This document shows positions 34,555-48,340 of a stretch of DNA of 64,000 nt, piece after piece (positions within the stretch are counted from its first letter, which is position 1; each line of letters starts with the position of its first letter). Source of the DNA: Thalassia testudinum (Eukaryota > Streptophyta > Magnoliopsida > Alismatales > Hydrocharitaceae). The notes beneath the pieces were generated by a model, which was not told the origin of the DNA, ran no database searches, and saw only the letters and a list, made by a program, of their open reading frames with translations. Where the stretch lies: NCBI GenBank assembly GCA_037157565.1, contig JAZHRO010000013.1, forward strand, positions 79,911,501 through 79,975,500, in the 5' to 3' direction. A program made the position numbers and the translations under genes.

Positions 34555-36609
34555 TGCTGGGAACACTATCATGAGCCCTAACTAGCTTATTTTGACCCAA
34601 TGAAGAGAATAAATACTCCTACATAACCTACTGAAGGTCATAATTCACTGCATAACCTTTCAGAGAGAAACACAAGAAACTAGGGGTAAAACTGTAATTT
34701 TACCAATGCAGTATAACCACGATTTTTCTCAAGGGCTAAATAAAGGTCAAATGGTCTTAATAAGATAACAAGTGGGTTGGATTTGACAGAAAAGGGTTTG
34801 TGTGAGTTTTGTGAATTAAATGACTTCTTGAAACTCTAAAACAGGCCCACTTGATTATCCAAGGTTATGGTCAAGATAAAATTCACTTAAACCCTATAAA
34901 AATCACAGAAAAATATTCTCTATGGTTTATAACCTTTAATTTTTCCATAAGAACCCATCTTGACCTAGAATGGGGTCTTAGATAGATATTTGCCCTAAAT
35001 TAGATTTTTATATACATTTCCCATTCAAACATGGTCAAATCCAAAATCTAACTTCACCATTGGATTTCTTAGGTCCAAATTAGGTTTGTACCAAAATTTG
35101 GACCCAAGATGAGTTTTCCTTGACCTAGTTTGCAAAAAGGTCCAGCCTAACTACATTTCTACCCCTAACTTTCAAAAACCCTTACAACCAGCCCCCTAGC
35201 TTCTCATCATGTTCACAAGTAGGTCCCTCCGCCATTTTCACGGAGGAAACCTACTCTGGCGACCTTTGACTGAGGAGATCTCTTTGATTTCTCAGAGAAT
35301 CTCCAAAATTGGAAGGGAGATTCTCTGAGAAATTCTCTCTCGTCTAAACCCAACCTTGAGATCTGATTCCCTTGCAATCTCTCATGTGAATGCATGAGAG
35401 ATATGGGTATCCTAACAGATTTCTTCACCAGCGAGCCTTCCTTTCTTGGGAAGCTTGCTTCCCAAGCCCTAACCGACTTCCAGATCTCTATTTAAAGGAG
35501 CCCAGACCTCTCCGATCTCTCCACCCTTTAATTCGATCGCAAACACCCCTAATTTCTCTCTTCCCTTCACAGCGTTAGGCTCCTCGACGTCCGACGACCT
35601 TCCCTGCCTCTCCTCGTCGTCTGACTGCCATGCCTGCGGCGGACACATCTTCCCTGACTTCGTCCGCATCTTATTGTACTAGCAGGCGCTTCTCTCTCTT
35701 TGTCCTCGTCGATCTCACCTCACCGGAGCCGCCTTTGTCTCTGGCGTCGGCTGCACCAAACCCGACACCTCTGCTCACCTCTTCGTCCCTTGACCTCCTA
35801 GATAATCTCCCTCTCCCCTCTATTTTCTTCTCCACCCTTTATTCTCCAAAATCGGCAACTGTCGACCTCCATCACCTCCATCCCTTCCATCTCTGACCAT
35901 CAACTCCAGCGAGGCCATCCGACCTCCACAGGCCACCCCAACCCTCGTCGACAAGCCCACGAGCTCCGCCTTATTTCACTGATCCTTTCCCCTCACTCCA
36001 TGCACTGTGCCACTCACCCAAACACCCCCTCGAACAAACCCACACACTCGCACACAGTGTGCCCTAGGCACACACGCACAGACATTGCCACGCCACGCCA
36101 ACACCCCCAACACCTTCGTCGTGGTTCGGTGACCCCCTCTAAACATTTTGATGTGGCCACGAGGCCATTCTTGTGTTTTCAGGTAAGTCTCCCATTCACC
36201 ATTGTTGCGGAGCTTGAAGCAAGCTTGAAGCCACGCTAAGGCCTTGTTGCTCCAGGTGCGTGGAATTCCCTCACGCACGCATCCAGGTTCTTGATTCCTG
36301 CTGGGTACTCGTACAACATGTTTTGATAAGAAAAGCATCGTAGTATCGTGCGCAATACGATCCAACAAAAAATATTTTCTAAAGATAACGAGACTTTGAG
36401 TCTCGGTCGTTTGTCTCTGGGAGGCGTTTGTTCAAACTTGAAATCGATCTTTTATCGCTCTACTTGTTTAGAAATCACATGGTGGTTTATGATTATTACG
36501 TATTTAGACACGACATGCGTAGTTGCAATAGATGATAATGAAAAGCAGGTAACTTTAATCACACCAAATATATTGCAATCGATTAGCTCATGATGACTCC
36601 CAACACATA

Positions 36610-36646
<37 letters not shown>

Positions 36647-39421
36647 AAATTTCTTTCATTCATTGAGGAAGGTGTTTGCAACGTGGAAGTAGAGGAATGC
36701 TTATAATAGAAAGCTTAAAACATAAATCTAACTAACAGAAAATGATCTCATACAGGAATCTATGGAGGATTTTGTATGCATCATTGGGGGAGAATAAGGA
36801 GCTAAACTACTTAGTAAATAGAAGCAGTAATGTAAAGAACTAAAGCTAATCTAGCAGAAGGAAGGGCATTCAGAAGTGGTCTCTGATGGCCTTTGAGTGG
36901 CTGAGAGAAGGAGGGGCGACCAATGGTGCTTAGACTTGGAGAGAGGTTGGAGGAGTGATCCAGCATCCTGGCGTGGTGTCCTTCATGGTGGTGCTCAGCT
37001 CGTGGAGATGGAGTGGAGATGGTGGTGGCTAGCCTAAGTGGAGGTGGATGGAGCCAAGCATGTATGACCAAAAGTGGATTGAAGCCATGAATGTGGATGG
37101 GTGCAAATGGCCACCCCTTAACCTAAGGGAGTCTCTCTATAGAAGTGTGGAACTCTCTAGAGAGAGCCCAAGAATGGCCGGCCAAGAGAGATAGAATTGG
37201 TTTCTTAGATCCACCATTTGTGGATCTAAGAATTGAATAAATCTTGGTTCCTAAATTTGGCAACCAAGAGTTGGCGCCACTTCAAGAGAGTTCTAGAGAA
37301 GTGTGGGTGCGTGAATGGGTGTGTGTGTGTGTGTGTGTGTGTGGTCATGCCATAGGTGTCTAAGAGGTTTAGGTTAGGTCTTAAGGAGTTTGGGTAGGTG
37401 TATACCTTGAATTAGGGTTGCATACCCTAATTACTAAGGGGAAATTGCAATTAAACTTAACCTAAGTTTAATTGAATGAGTGTAAACCTAATTGAGAGTG
37501 AAATAACTCAATTAGGTTGGGTTTAGGTCAATTGGACTCTCACTAAGTTCAATTGAACTTGTGTGGGTTGAGATTTGAGCTCAATTGGACTCAATGAGTC
37601 CAATTGGCTTAGGTAATTGACTTTGATCTAAGTCAATTGGGTTTGGTGAGGACCTAATTAGGTCCTTAGGTAGGTCTAGAGGTGATGTACTAGGGTTATG
37701 ACACCTTAATTTAGGTTCTTATGGGGTTGGGATTAGGTCTAGGAAGCTATAGATCCAAGATCAAGGCTTGAATATCAAAATAGGGACTGGAGACCAGTTC
37801 CAGACGTCCAAAAACATGATCAGATGACTTATACTCAAAAATCAGATGTCCAGACTTTAGTTCTGGACGTCCAATCTGAGTTAGGGGGAATTCTAGGTTT
37901 TGTTTTGGGTATTTTGTAGAAATTGGATGTTTGACAAAGTGTCTGGACGTCCAATAACATTGTAGAAGTGGGTTTAAGGTGTGCGGGAGTTGGTTAAGGA
38001 TCCTGGACGTCCTATAACTTATTTGGATGTCCAGATAAGGGTTGGAACTAGGGTTTTAGGCCTTCCTAGGGTGCTGTGACCTAATCTAAGGGTGGCTAAG
38101 GCTTGGGGAAAGTCTCTAGACTATCCTAGGGCTAGGATGGACCTCAGCTCTTCACATTTTACTGCTTTATTCCTACTTAATAGAGTAGCAAACCTTAACT
38201 CCCTTACATCATTATTCCCTATATCTAATCTAGGTTTTCTGCTCCAGTCCTGCTGCAACACTCGTTATTCCCGATCCAGCTTTAGATCCAGCTCCTGATC
38301 AGCTTATTGCCTACAATCGACATAATGCACTTAAACAGCACATTATAACATTATTTCATGCATAGCTAAAGTAAAGCAGTAAAGATGCAGATAATGCTTA
38401 TGCATGCATGAATTACCCTAACTTATGCTAAGTCCTAGCCTAAATTAGGTCAATTAAGACTTATGATTGCTGCGCAATCAATTCCAGTCGAAGGCCTTCG
38501 CAGCAGCTGCAATTGAGAGCTCAATCTTTGCTGTGGGCGCGCACAACTCGGAAGTGAAGGAGTTTCTGCACTTGCATAAAGGGAAAACGTGACAGAGGTT
38601 GTTCGCCTCAAATCCACGGGGTGTGGTCCCACTCACCCGTCCAGTCTCATCTGGGAACACACCCCGCAGACCTGGCCTGACTCGACCTGATTGCACTCCT
38701 CGCCCACAACCGCACGCCGGTGGGCTTGGTCTTGAGTACGCACTTGACCCAATTACCCGACTACTTGTGTGGCTTTGGGAGAGCGGATCCTAAGAGAGAA
38801 AGAGAAGAGAGTTGCACGCAGGTAGGGGTTGGTTTTGCTACAGGGTTCTCTGGCCAACACTTAGTCGCAGGCTGAAGAAGAAGAGAAAGCCAAAGTTGAA
38901 GGCCAAAGGTAGGAGCTGAAGAAGGAAGAAGGAGAAGCCAAGGCAGAAGAGAGGCAAGGGAAAAGCAATCGCAAAAGCTGAAGAAGGAAGAAGAAGAAGA
39001 ACGAAGGAGAAGATAGAGAAAAGGCAAAGGAAGAAGAAGAACAGAAGCTAAAGAAGAAAAAGAAGGAGAAGATAGAGAGGAGAAAGAGAAAGGAAATCAG
39101 ACACTTTAAGTCGTCTGATTCACAAATTAGACGAAAGATTATTGCTTTCATTTCATAGTCATACATTGAATTATTTGGTGATATTGTAGGAGTACTTGGT
39201 GATTTACATCACCATTTTACTCCCATATTTTTGCACTCTGACACTCCTACTATTGCAATTTCTTTTAGTTTAAATTGTGATCTTGATTTCTAAATACCAA
39301 TTTGCTCCCTATGTTGGACCTCGAAAATCTTTTCGAGTAATAAAATTATATCTGTTTTGAACGCTATTTCGGCTGTACTACAATGCAATACTTTTAAATA
39401 CTGACTCAGCAATCATCAACA
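34555..39421 (+). repeat. 3' LTR of the Athila-like element, interrupted
   Basis: Starts TGCTGGGAAC and ends CATCAACA. It is the counterpart of 23569-26294 with scattered substitutions, split by the insertion at 36299-38480. A segment corresponding to about 25275-25290 is shortened near 36255. Comparing the two LTRs would date the insertion. Confidence 0.9.
36299..38480. repeat. LTR-like insertion (probable solo LTR) inside the 3' LTR
   Basis: 2182 bp starting TGCTGGGTACTC and ending GCGCAATCA, flanked by the 5 bp duplication ATTCC (36294-36298 and 38481-38485). The TG...CA ends and 5 bp duplication fit a solo LTR. It contains (TA)n at about 36611-36642, (TG)n at about 37319-37342, GGTTTAG-type and CAATTGA-rich stretches, and four or five GACGTCC motifs at 37801-38010. 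There is no coding region. Orientation is not certain. Confidence 0.8.
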
Positions 39422-39426
39422 TTTCC

Positions 39427-40250
39427 ATAGGGCTTTTGTCCGGCGAGTATTGCACGAGCTTCTCATGTGATTGATTGGGGTCAAGAGGCTATGTTCGTGA
39501 TTGCAGGTACACGGTGGAATTGGGTTTTCTTCTCTGACATTGAGCTACTCCGGTGACTCACGGATAAGGGAGCTTCTTCTCCTCATGTGGAATTGTCTGT
39601 GGACCTCATCAGGGCCGTTGGATTAAAGATCCAACAACCAATCGTGCATTAATTAGCAGCAGCTCCTCCATGGCTTAAAGACAAAGGAAGAAGGGGACGT
39701 AAAGTCCCACATCATTGGCAGTAGGAGGTCGAAAATGGACATTTAAGGAATTTGACTCCCTCAAGAATCGCTCATGAAATAGGGGCTTAGGTCCTCATAC
39801 CATTCACATGCACACACGCTCGCACACATGAGGCGTGAACCGATATTGGGCTAGGTTTTGGTCTGATCTGGGATGGAGCTTGGAATCGTTGTTGGTTTGC
39901 TTAGGGCAAGCCTTTGGCTAAGCTTGGTCCAAATCTTGTTCTTGTCTTGAGAGGCTCTTTGGGATTGAATTTGCCTAAGTGTTGAAGGCTTCATCTTAGT
40001 TGAAAAACCACATTTTTTTTTCCCTAACACTTATATTCCTTTTTGAGCTTGATAGTGTTATTATTTGCCTAATACATTTCTTTTTGCATCAAGCTATTGT
40101 GCCTTATTTGATTAGTGGCTAATTACAATTATTTTGCTTCCTGAGATGACCTCGGACTCACAACTTCGAGTTTATAAATTTAAATGTTTTCATCGCTTTA
40201 GTCGCTATACTACAACGTGTACCTTAAAACTTGAATTTAGCACATTAACA
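39427..40250 (+). repeat. Outer LTR of the nest, right part
   Basis: Continues the LTR begun at 22115. It shares the order of features with the inner LTR: a gcaggtacacgg block, gtaaagtcccacat (compare atttagtcccacct), a gacctcggactcac..cgagtttataa block near the end, and ctatactacaacgtgtacc. The end is placed at CATTAACA by analogy with the inner TATCAACA. Confidence 0.6.
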
Positions 40251-43200
40251 AATATACTAGGCTAACTTTGTTTTTAGAGATCTAATCTTTTGTGATAGAG
40301 GCATGAGTCAAGGTTCAAGATGAAGATATTGAAGACTTAGCTATATATATTGACGACCTAGCTCAATATAAAGATACATGGAGATTCAATAAAAAAGAAA
40401 GCAAAGGAAGAACTCCAAGAGTCCAAGTAAATTTTTTCTATCTTTTATGTTCTAGAAGCTTTTGTACAAGAGCCAATGCATAACACTTAAATGCATGGCA
40501 CTTATCTAGAAAAATATTTAAAAATTGAAAATAAATTAAAAAATATTTAAAATTAATTGATTAGAAACATTTCAGGGTCATCTAAAAGGTTATGAGTTTA
40601 AATTAACACTTTTTCGAAAAGACACATCTTTCAAATTTTATAACATTTGAAATAAAAAATTAATCCATTAAGAAAAATGGTTAATCAATTAATTTTAGTT
40701 CTCGACAAAAAAAAAGATTGATTTAAATTGTAAATTAATCGATTAACAACCAATTAGGAAGCTCCGCCCATCGAGTCCATACTCAGAAACACTCTAATGC
40801 CTGAACAACTATGGAAGTTAGAAGCAAAAGTGTAAAGGTCCCTCGTCTCAGGCAAGATGCCGGACGAGGACAAGGGGGAACTTACCCTTACCCGTGAGTC
40901 AAGATATGACAGACAACGTCTTTTACACTCATACCGGGAGAAAGAGACCGCACCAGCGACGAAGAGTGTTAAAAGATGGGTAACCCCCTATTTATAACCC
41001 CCGTACCGGGTGGTTCCCCCCTGCGTGGTATAAATTTCAAAAAACAAAATCCTGTGGATAGGGTGCAGGTTTCAAAACATACCCCTTTAAGGTAGGGATA
41101 CCTCGATAATCATTACCAACATTAAATTCTCGTGTGTGCATACCTTGCACAGCATTAATGCCGGTCATATCGCTGGCAAGAGGAGTATTTTAGGCCCAAA
41201 CACCTTATCACAACGTCAATTTATGCTGATCTAATCATACAATAAGACAAAAATTAAATCCTGTAGTAATTGGCGATCACTCGTAGAAGGTGACACATAT
41301 GTCACACTCACTCCAGAGGAAGCCACCTCTTAAGGCCAGAACAAAAATAGGTGAACATGCCTAAAGCCGCCTCTTAGGGTCGACAGAAAAAATAGCTGCC
41401 CGCATTCCCTTTACTAGCAAGCCATCTCCTATTGGATGGCGAAAGCTAAGGCATATCCCGTCTCTGACTTCTTTACTATAGAATCGCCTCTCTAAAGACG
41501 ACAACACTAAGAGCTCCTTGGTCGCTTACAATTGCAACTCCTGCTCCATAACAAATGCTCCCCCGCTTTAACGAAAAAGCTGGGGCACAATTTAGGGACA
41601 TCACTTATTGCAGAGTTTTAACTATTGTAATTACTTTCTAATCAGCATCTGCTAAATAGAGAGCGGTGGGCATATGATGAGAGGCAAAAAGTACCCTCGG
41701 ACTTAAAACTATGCGAGAAGCCCAACAAAAGGTCCGACCACCTGAAAGTAAAAGAGGCAGGTAGATCCGACCTGCCTACACCCAGGAAGGTCCGAATATA
41801 GGCGGGTCCGAATAAACCCAACTCGCTTGAAGACCCGACACCAATTGATGATGACGAGATGGTAGAAAAGTCCAACATGACCATTGATGTGTAATTTCTC
41901 AACACAGTTAATTAAGGTTAAAAGTCTTAATTAATCGTGTAAGAAATGACTTAGTTTAACTTGAATTGATGTCAATTAGGTAGTATAAGGTCAAGTTAAC
42001 CTAACATTTAGGTTTAAGTTCTTTTTAACTGGTTGAGTCCAAATTATTCACTGGGAGGTATATTCGTAATTTTAATTCTCCAATCTTATTAATTAAATTA
42101 ACAACTAACTAATTACTACAATAATTACAACATATAATTACAACATATGTAAGCATGTGAATATTTCACAAAAGAATGGACAATTAAAGATGCAATTATT
42201 CCAATTATAAAAGAGTAATGTACATGAATGATTTTGCAATAAAATCTAAGAATGTTTATTACAATTTGTACAAAAATGTAAGGCATACATAAATGTTTAC
42301 AAGAATAAAAGTGCCTTCTCTAAGCTCAAGCTTCTTCTCCTCTCAGCCTTTGAAGATGATTAATATTAGATGATGTTATCAGATGACTTAAAAAGAAGAG
42401 GATCTATTTTTTTTTTCTTCGTTAATCCTTCGTTTAGTTCTCTCTCTCAAATTGGCCTTTCTGTTCCCTTTATTTAGTTAATTCCTCTTCAATTCTTCCT
42501 TTAACTCTTTTCCTTCTCTCACTCCTTAATTATTTTCTCACACTCTTTACATAGCCCTCTTATCACTTAAGTTCTACCTTTTCTTCCTTTCACTTTACTC
42601 GCTTAACACTTAGCTTCATCTCTTTGGCTATTTTATCAAAAATTTGTTAATGGGCAACCCATGCCTTTTAAGGATACACTGCACCCCATAGGGTGGGACC
42701 AGACCCTACTAAGCTCGCACCTAGTTTGTATTAGGTATATTTTCATAGTTTTAAGCCCAATGTAGAGTCTTGGCCCATCATATGCCCAACAACATGCTCG
42801 TTCGCCCACCTGGGCACACACACAGGCACATGCCTGCGCACACACATGCACGTGCATGCATGTGCCCAATCATATCCAAGTTCATTTCATGCGCCCTATG
42901 CCGACGACCGAATGGCTCCAATGTGTTTTTAGTATTATTCCAAGGCGCACGTTCACTCGTTCCCGATGTGGGACTAAGATTACCGCTTCTCCTTCGCGCA
43001 AAGCTGTGTCAGGTCAAATCTTCAAACGAAGGTTCCGAATGACTCTCGGATCCAAATCGGGCGTATAGAGTATAGGAGTTTGATCGAAAGCTCTACAGAT
43101 CCTTTACACAAATTTGGCTTCAATTTGATAATTGGATCAGATTTGATCCACGATTTTGCTGGAGGAACATGGCTCTATCCCCATGCCAAGAATGTACTGC

Positions 43201-43876
43201 AAAGGGTGAAGTTTAAGGTCAAATGACCAGAAGAGAAGTAATACCCTTCAATTAAGATACTGAAGTGCTTTAGATGACCATTCCGCACTGATATAAGGAG
43301 ATAGGTTAGGCAAAGCTTCAGGAAAGGTTCAAAAGCTTAATGGCTTCAAACTGTACGTCAAGACTTAGAACTTAAGATCAAATCATATTAACAGAAAGAT
43401 AAATTCGTCATAAATTGCTATAAACCAATTCAGTGATCAAAGAGGAACTAATCTGAGCAATCTTTGGTTCCAATTAAATTCAGCAGAATCTCAAAGAACA
43501 GTGATGAGTTCATTAAGGAACCCAAACTAAACAGATCCCTAAATAGCTAGAATTCCTCAATAAAATCCATTCAAATTAATCTTAAACATTTCTAAATCAT
43601 TCCAGAAACTTATTCAATCCACTCAATCAGAGATTTAAATTCTTAACCTCCAAAGTCGAACAAGAGTTGACCTTTTAAGCTCAGAAATTGACTTTTGGAT
43701 TTAAGGCTTGCAGAATCAAATCATGAACCTAATTAGGTCTACTTCATCCTCAGGAAGATGTTCCTCATTTCAAAATCAAATTTTGATAGCTCTAGAGGTC
43801 TTCCCAGATCCATCACTTGAGCACAAAATAAGGTCAATTCGACAAATCAGACTAGGGATTCCCTATCATAGCCTGT
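40251..43876. other. Repeat-derived intergenic DNA, no gene
   Basis: No recognisable coding frame. 40850-41050 looks like an LTR-type leader (ccgggtggttccccc, tatttataaccc), but I found no partner copy. 42770-42870 is rich in CA/TG words. 41890-42640 is very AT-rich. Confidence 0.4.
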
Positions 43877-46285
43877 TCCTAGCTCCCTACAGAACCCAAG
43901 GATGGGTTGCCTCGATGAACCCCAAGACCCAGTTGTCCAACGAGAAATAACCGAATACACATTCATTCCACAACCACATAAGTAATGTAACTAAGCATAA
44001 AATAAAAACTAACAATAAAGAAAAAGAACGGCATCTACGATAATATTACGGGCCATCAACGAGAGGTACAAGTACAGAACACAGCCATCACAACAAAAAC
44101 TAGTACACATATGATGTAAATATAGCTAGAATAACATGAACTACAGGAACTCACTACAACAACTAGCAGGAAACTACAGCTGGGCTCAACTGGGCCCAAC
44201 GGCCTTAGCAGCTGATAGCTCTGGCTGCTCGAATCCCTGACCTGTACAAGGTTATAACATCTGGAGTCAGCTAACGCTGAGTAGAATGATGACTAAAACA
44301 TTTAATGTAATTTAGATAAGCAGCTTAACATATTATCCTCCAGTTCCAATTATCTTATTACGTGTTGCTAATCTGAGTACTCTAATCGGGTTCCATGACA
44401 TTGCTCAATCTTCTTGTTCCCTAAGGGAACGATCTTGCTTGTAGTTTTCCCACGATGCAAAATGTACACGTGGCACTTTCTTGGCCAGGAGAGTCCCCAA
44501 TGGTATTCCTATACCCGGTCTAGTACCTCGAGGTCACGGTCGTGACATAGCGGTGACTACGGCAGACGTGATAAGCGCATGGGTACCTACCCTGCATTGG
44601 CATGTGGTCAGTCATTTCCGCTAGCAGGTACGCCTAAACGTACAACATGGAACGGCATAGAGCCTTGCCCTCTCAGAACAGGGGTCTAACCCATCACAGT
44701 TCACGTACCCTACTCTGACTACCCTGATTTGCCCTATGGGCTTAGCAAGAGTCGGTGTAGGGTGGCCAATCCTAACCTCAGGCCCCCTGGGGCGGCTAGC
44801 TCCCCCTACACTAAGTAGCTCTCCTCGATACCACGTACGCGAGGGCCAACAGGAGTCGACGTAAAGTGGCCAAACCCGCCCTGGGTCTCCACCAAAGGGG
44901 TGGCAATGTCCCCTCTACTCTAAAAGGATAGTTGCTCTCTTCGGTACTACATACATGAAGGCCAGCTCACCTCCCTAAACCAAGTCCGAACAGCCGCCCG
45001 TGGAGACGTATTCCAGAACCATCCGGTTCTCCATACTACAGTATTCTTGTCTCATTCTAGATTCCCCGTAGGGTTCATGCATGAACTTTTCTTATTTCAT
45101 ATCCAGTTTGTTATATACAGAACAGGTAGCCCAATTTCCATATTCATCACAGTACAAGTTTGTTTTTCTATTCATAACGTGGTTCCTTTCAAGTAGTACA
45201 TGTAGCTCATGATTTATTCAATCATTCATCTCTCTACACATGCATTTCCTCTAGCCCTAGTGTTCATGTCACAACCTAGGGTTCAATCAAATAGATGTAT
45301 TCTAAAGCATGCATTTACTTCAACCTAGGGTTCATCTCAAATCCTAGGTTCAACTAATTTTATGCATGCACTTTATTAATTTCGAAATTAGGGTAAGAAC
45401 CACTCTACCAGGGTAACCGAGTGGAATGGGGGCTCGTACAGTAACTCTTGACATCTCCGTAGGTCCCGTATACTCGACGGACTGGATTGGCAGGTCAAAT
45501 GTGTTCAGAATGACACGGACAAAGTACCATTACATAGAGAAACTCGCACAGAAACCAAAGACATTTCGTTTATGGAAAACTGGCACCGTTTGGGCCTTGA
45601 ACGGGCCCAAAAACACCAATCCTGACTGAAATCAGACGTATGGGAAAGGTCCCAAACGTCTTAAATGAACTCACAGGCATACCTTACTTGAGGCACCTTC
45701 CTCGGACGTCTGGGACTCAGTGCAGACGTCTAAGGGTGCCTTCAGATGTCTGGAGATTCTCCCGGACGTCTGAAATCACCTCGGTCCTCGCACCGATGCA
45801 CCTCCCAACCTCTGACACACACACGTGCATGGTTAGAAATTTAGAAGAAAGATAATTGAAGAAAAATACTCTACCATACATCTAGAGGTCACTCCAGACG
45901 TCCGATTCTGTGGAAAAATGATTCAGCAGAATCGTTTCTGAATCCTTTCTCACCGCGGAAGTCTACAGCAGTAGCACCACCACCACGGCTTCTTCGCTCT
46001 CTGGCTTTCGCTCTCCCCTTAGGTCCTCCTGCTCTCCTCGCTCTCCCTTTCTCGCTTCCTCTCGACTGCCGATGTGGGAACAAAAGGAGGAGGAGGGGGT
46101 ATATATGGAGAGTGGAGGTGAGGGGGATGACATGGAGGAGGGGATGGTGTGGAGTGGGGAGGAGTGGGGGAGATGGTTGCCGCAGGGGGGGAGGGGTGAG
46201 GCATGTGGGGTGAGGGGGAGGGAATGGTGTGCGTACGGTGAGGAGAGGTGGTGGGGAAATTGCAGGGACGTCCTTGCAATTTTCC
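43877..46285 (+). repeat. LTR family 1, copy C (diverged; boundaries approximate)
   Basis: Aligns with copy B through ctccctacag, gacccag(t/c)(t/c)gtccaacgagaaa, tggccaggagagtcccc, gtgactacgg, the tandem ctctcctcg..gtac units, ttccccgtagggttcatgc and the CAGACGTC-rich part (45630-45910). It ends near a TATATATGG promoter-like box and a GGACGTCC-centred palindrome. It is more diverged than copies A and B, so the ends and target-site duplication are not clear. Confidence 0.7.
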
Positions 46286-47202
46286 TTACTCCCTCACAAA
46301 CCCCAAAATGAAAGATAAGGGGTTTAAAACTGCAGGAAAATGCCTACGGATTCCGAAAATGCCAAACGACCCTAGGAAAGGGCCATTTCATTCCCAAACC
46401 TAGTTAAATCTTAGAATAAGTTTCTTTGGTTCTATGCATGCTTTGAGATCTATTACTAAGGTCAGAGATGTTCTAGAGAGGCCTCCTTAGCTCTGCCAGA
46501 ACTGATGAAGATGAAGTCCAATTAAAATGTAATTCTCTCAAAAACTGAAACTTAACTCTTGATTTATGTTTCTTTGATCATGAAGGAGTGATCTGGAGCT
46601 CCTGGAAGCATTCTAAAATCTGAGGTGTAAATTTGGCTCGCCAGAGCTCTAGTGAACGCCCTGTGATGTCGCTGGACATGGATTCTCCATGAAACACATT
46701 AAAAATGGTCTAAAAAGTTTCCTAAGGTCATAAGGAACCTCGAAACTTCTCAATTAATCCAATTAGTGATTAAACTTAAAGATTTATTAAGAATTCAATT
46801 AGAATAGATTCTAAGTTAGGCTAAACTCAACATTGATCCTCTCACTGAATTGAGTAAGGGAAAATACTTAAGAGAGTCTTGCTATGCTTTATGAGTGAGT
46901 GTTTAGGTGATAAAACTCCTGCTGAGTCGCCATTGATAGCGAGCTCAGGAGGTTGAAATTCATTTAGACATTTTTTGTATATATGCTAATTAAGGAAATT
47001 AAGATGTAGATCGGGGCCCTGAAGTGGTGGAAAGGTGATGGAGGGACCCTAGTGGCGGTGATCTAAGCCAGAGAAACTCCGCCATGGACAGCGGAGGCCT
47101 CCGATGAAGGTGGAGTGGACTAGGCATTTGAGATGATATAAGTGTGTAATTAATGGAGTAGAAGTGACTGTGGAGAGTTATGAAGTGTGATCAGTGATTT
47201 TA
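46286..47202. other. Repeat-like flank of CACTA element 1
   Basis: No coding frame. With 54989-56200 on the other side of the CACTA element it forms one interrupted sequence. Ends in the TTA target site at 47200-47202. Confidence 0.4.
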
Positions 47203-47249
47203 CACTAGTAGAGAAAGCATTATTCGTGACAGACATTTTCAACCATTTA

Positions 47250-47740
47250 TGTAACGGTCGAGAATAAATGTATTATTGACCATTTTAAGCATAACGGTTG
47301 CTAAAAGTTGGTCATTAACTTTCTTATCTGTAAAACAGTCGGGGTGGTTGAGACCATTCTCGACCGTTTATAACGGTCCATAATAAAAATTTACTCGACC
47401 GTCATTATATAAACGGTTGAGCATAATGACATCATCGACTGTTGAATATATAACGGTCAAGAAAAGTCAAGTATGAAATTAATGCGCTAGTTAAAACCAT
47501 TGTCGACCGTTTATAATGCTCAATAATAAAAGAATCATCTACTGTTAAATATATAACGATCGAGTAAAGTCAAGCATAATTAAGACGTCTGGTTGAGACT
47601 ATTTTCAACCATTTATAACGGTCAAAAATAATAAAATAGTCGACGGTTTCCATATTAATGGTCAAGAATATTCCCATAAAAAAATGTGGCGGCAAAAAGA
47701 TATTTTTTGAATGCATTCCTCGACTGTTCAGTCTATAGCG
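47250..47740. repeat. Left subterminal repeat array of CACTA 1
   Basis: At least ten copies of (T)CGACCGTT(TA) or its complement, many arranged as cgaccgtttataacggtc palindromes (for example near 47380). Confidence 0.8.
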
Positions 47741-48340
47741 GTCTAGAAAACACAGACAAAAATACCAGCGCTACCTCGACTCCTTCCCCTTCCTTTCTTC
47801 AGTAGACCTCCTCCAACCTCCTCCGACCCACAATGTCGTCAACCTTTGTACATCGACTCTGAGGGACTCCTCTCACCGACGACCGTGCGCATATCATCCG
47901 ACGACCCCCCATAGTAAGTGCTCGTCGCCCCTCCTTCCCTTCCTTGTTCCACTACGCCGCCATGGCGACCATCGGCACCACCATGACCACCTTCCCTTCC
48001 TTCTGCTGCCACCACAACCACGACCACCTTCCCTTCCTTATGCCGCTGCCACCACCACCTCGTCAACCACCACCCCCACCTCCTTGGCCGCTCGCCGCCA
48101 CCACCACCTCAGGCCACGACTACAACCTCCTGCCACCACCACCTCCTCTTGCCTCCACCACCACCTCCTCCTCCTCCTCCCACCACCATCACCACAATTT
48201 CCCCCCTTAGTGTTAGAAATTTAATTTTAGGTTAATTTAATTTTTTTATGTAATACTTAGGTTAGAAATTTAATTATGAATGCAATTAAAGTATATACTT
48301 CATTTAATTATGAATGCAACATAGTGCTAGTGGCTACTGT

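Larger units (their letters stand above)
23569..39421 (+). mobile_element. Athila-like Ty3/gypsy retrotransposon, full length but dead
   Basis: It has two LTRs starting TG and ending CA, and a perfect 5 bp target-site duplication TTTCC (23564-23568 and 39422-39426). Primer-binding and polypurine sites adjoin the LTRs, and gag-pol has the gypsy order PR-RT-RH-INT. Integrase wording (WGIDFM, VDYMSKWIEA) and the GGGAGGCAACCC word after pol are typical of plant Athila/Tat-type elements. There is no chromodomain and no env frame. The element is interrupted by a later 2.2 kb LTR-like insertion in its 3' LTR. Confidence 0.92.
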
